Shown here piece by piece: positions 63,505-64,000 of a DNA stretch of 64,000 nucleotides; within the stretch, counting starts at the first letter, position 1; each line of letters starts with the position of its first letter. Below the pieces are notes generated by a model. That model saw only the letters and a list, made by a program, of their open reading frames with translations. It did no database searches and was not told where the DNA came from. The position numbers were made by a program, and so were the translations under genes. The DNA is taken from positions 1 through 64,000 of the forward strand of contig CBDCME010000009.1 of assembly GCA_965218865.1 (NCBI GenBank), written 5' to 3'. Origin of the DNA: CBDCME01 sp965218865. GTDB lineage: Bacteria; Pseudomonadota; Alphaproteobacteria; JAAXGF01.

Positions 63505-64000
63505 CTAACCCGCCGGCTTGGTGGCGCGGAGGGTGGCGACGAAGCGTTCGCGCCAGGCGTTGAGGTTGTGTTCGCGGACGACGTCCATCATGGCGCGCCA
63601 GCGCTCCTGGCGCTCCTCGAGGGACATGTGGAGGGCCTTGGCCATGTCCGCGGCGACGTCGCGGATGTCGTAGGGGTTGACGATCAGGGCGCCTTTGAGC
63701 TGTTTGGCGGCGCCGGCGAATCGGGACAGGATGAGGACGCCGGGATCTTCCGGATCCTGGGCGGCGACGTATTCCTTGGCGACGAGATTCATGCCGTCGC
63801 GGAGCGGGGTGACGAGTCCGATGCGGCTGCAACGGAATAGGCCGGTCAGGGCGGTGCGGCTGTAGGCCTTGTTGATGTAGCGGATCGGGACCCAGTCGAA
63901 CTCCGAAAAACGTCCGTTGATGTGGCCCGAGGTGGTTTCCAGCTCGTGGCGAATTTCGACGTATTCGGGAACGTCCGAACGGGACGGCGGCGCGATCTGG
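63505..64000 (-). CDS. otsA: Trehalose-6-phosphate synthase, 3' part
   Basis: The minus strand is open to the right edge of the window and encodes the C-terminal 164 residues of a GT20 enzyme that makes trehalose 6-phosphate from UDP-glucose and glucose 6-phosphate. Family segments are QIAPPSRSDVPEYVEIRHEL, GHINGRFSEFDWVPIRYINK, RIGLVTPLRDGMNLVAKEYV and ILSRFAGAAKQLKGALIVNP. It ends at 63505. The 5' part lies outside the window. No lesion is seen in the visible part. Confidence 0.94.
   Translation of the reverse strand, partial: QIAPPSRSDVPEYVEIRHELETTSGHINGRFSEFDWVPIRYINKAYSRTALTGLFRCSRIGLVTPLRDGMNLVAKEYVAAQDPEDPGVLILSRFAGAAKQLKGALIVNPYDIRDVAADMAKALHMSLEERQERWRAMMDVVREHNLNAWRERFVATLRATKPAG

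Overview
The window is a GC-rich bacterial chromosome segment, most likely from an alphaproteobacterium of the Rhodospirillales type. This is inferred from gene content: murJ-trpS, a TIGR02186-type protein beside a TauE permease, an ATP12-family protein, the pccB-pccA-acylphosphatase-lipB order, and isovaleryl-CoA dehydrogenase next to a thiolase. No rRNA is present and I could not run database searches, so the taxon is an inference.

Layout. 0.3-5.9 kb: housekeeping genes (secreted Cys-rich protein, murJ, trpS, TauE permease, TIGR02186 protein, UspA). 6.2-11 kb: a large minus-strand pentapeptide-TIR-STAND NTPase-TPR gene, broken by an IS256-type element (8-bp target duplication) and two in-frame TAG codons; an IS630-type element lies just upstream. 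12.1-22.7 kb: a giant minus-strand FecR/RTX repeat gene, split by a 3.87-kb IS1595-type transposon with cargo (8-bp target duplication) and by three frameshifts. 23.6-27.4 kb: panE, a frameshifted macro-domain gene overlapping a NUDIX gene, and a 109-bp MITE-like element at the end of a His-rich hypothetical gene. 27.6-30.4 kb: the most unusual cluster, with a secreted CNPCNPCAAK-repeat protein, a second such protein fused to a cytochrome P460 domain, and a diheme cytochrome c. 30.9-33.3 kb: small lipoproteins and a nonsense-interrupted Zn-ribbon/deoxyribosyltransferase-like gene. 33.4-47.5 kb: a junkyard with two inverted IS5-type copies, a second IS256 copy, a decayed IS630 remnant, a second MITE copy, an SDR gene, an exported beta-rich protein cut by an IS, a truncated HD gene and a broken coiled-coil exported protein. 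47.8-60.3 kb: metabolic genes (HAD phosphatase, ATP12, propionyl-CoA carboxylase, acylphosphatase, lipB, tRNA-Leu(GAG), malic enzyme, mgtE, isovaleryl-CoA dehydrogenase, thiolase). 60.4-63.5 kb: an intact DUF4062-STAND NTPase-TPR gene. The window ends in the 3' part of otsA.

Functional links. The carboxylase, isovaleryl-CoA dehydrogenase and thiolase fit branched-chain amino-acid and propionyl-CoA catabolism. The macro and NUDIX proteins fit ADP-ribose turnover. The CNPC/P460/cytochrome c genes look like a periplasmic redox unit. The TIR-STAND and DUF4062-STAND genes look like conflict (defence or signalling) ATPases.

The strongest overall signal is gene decay. At least ten otherwise recognisable genes carry nonsense codons, single-base frameshifts, internal deletions or IS insertions, alongside transposon proliferation. 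A recently relaxed, IS-expanding genome explains this best, but consensus sequencing error must be excluded for the single-base indels.
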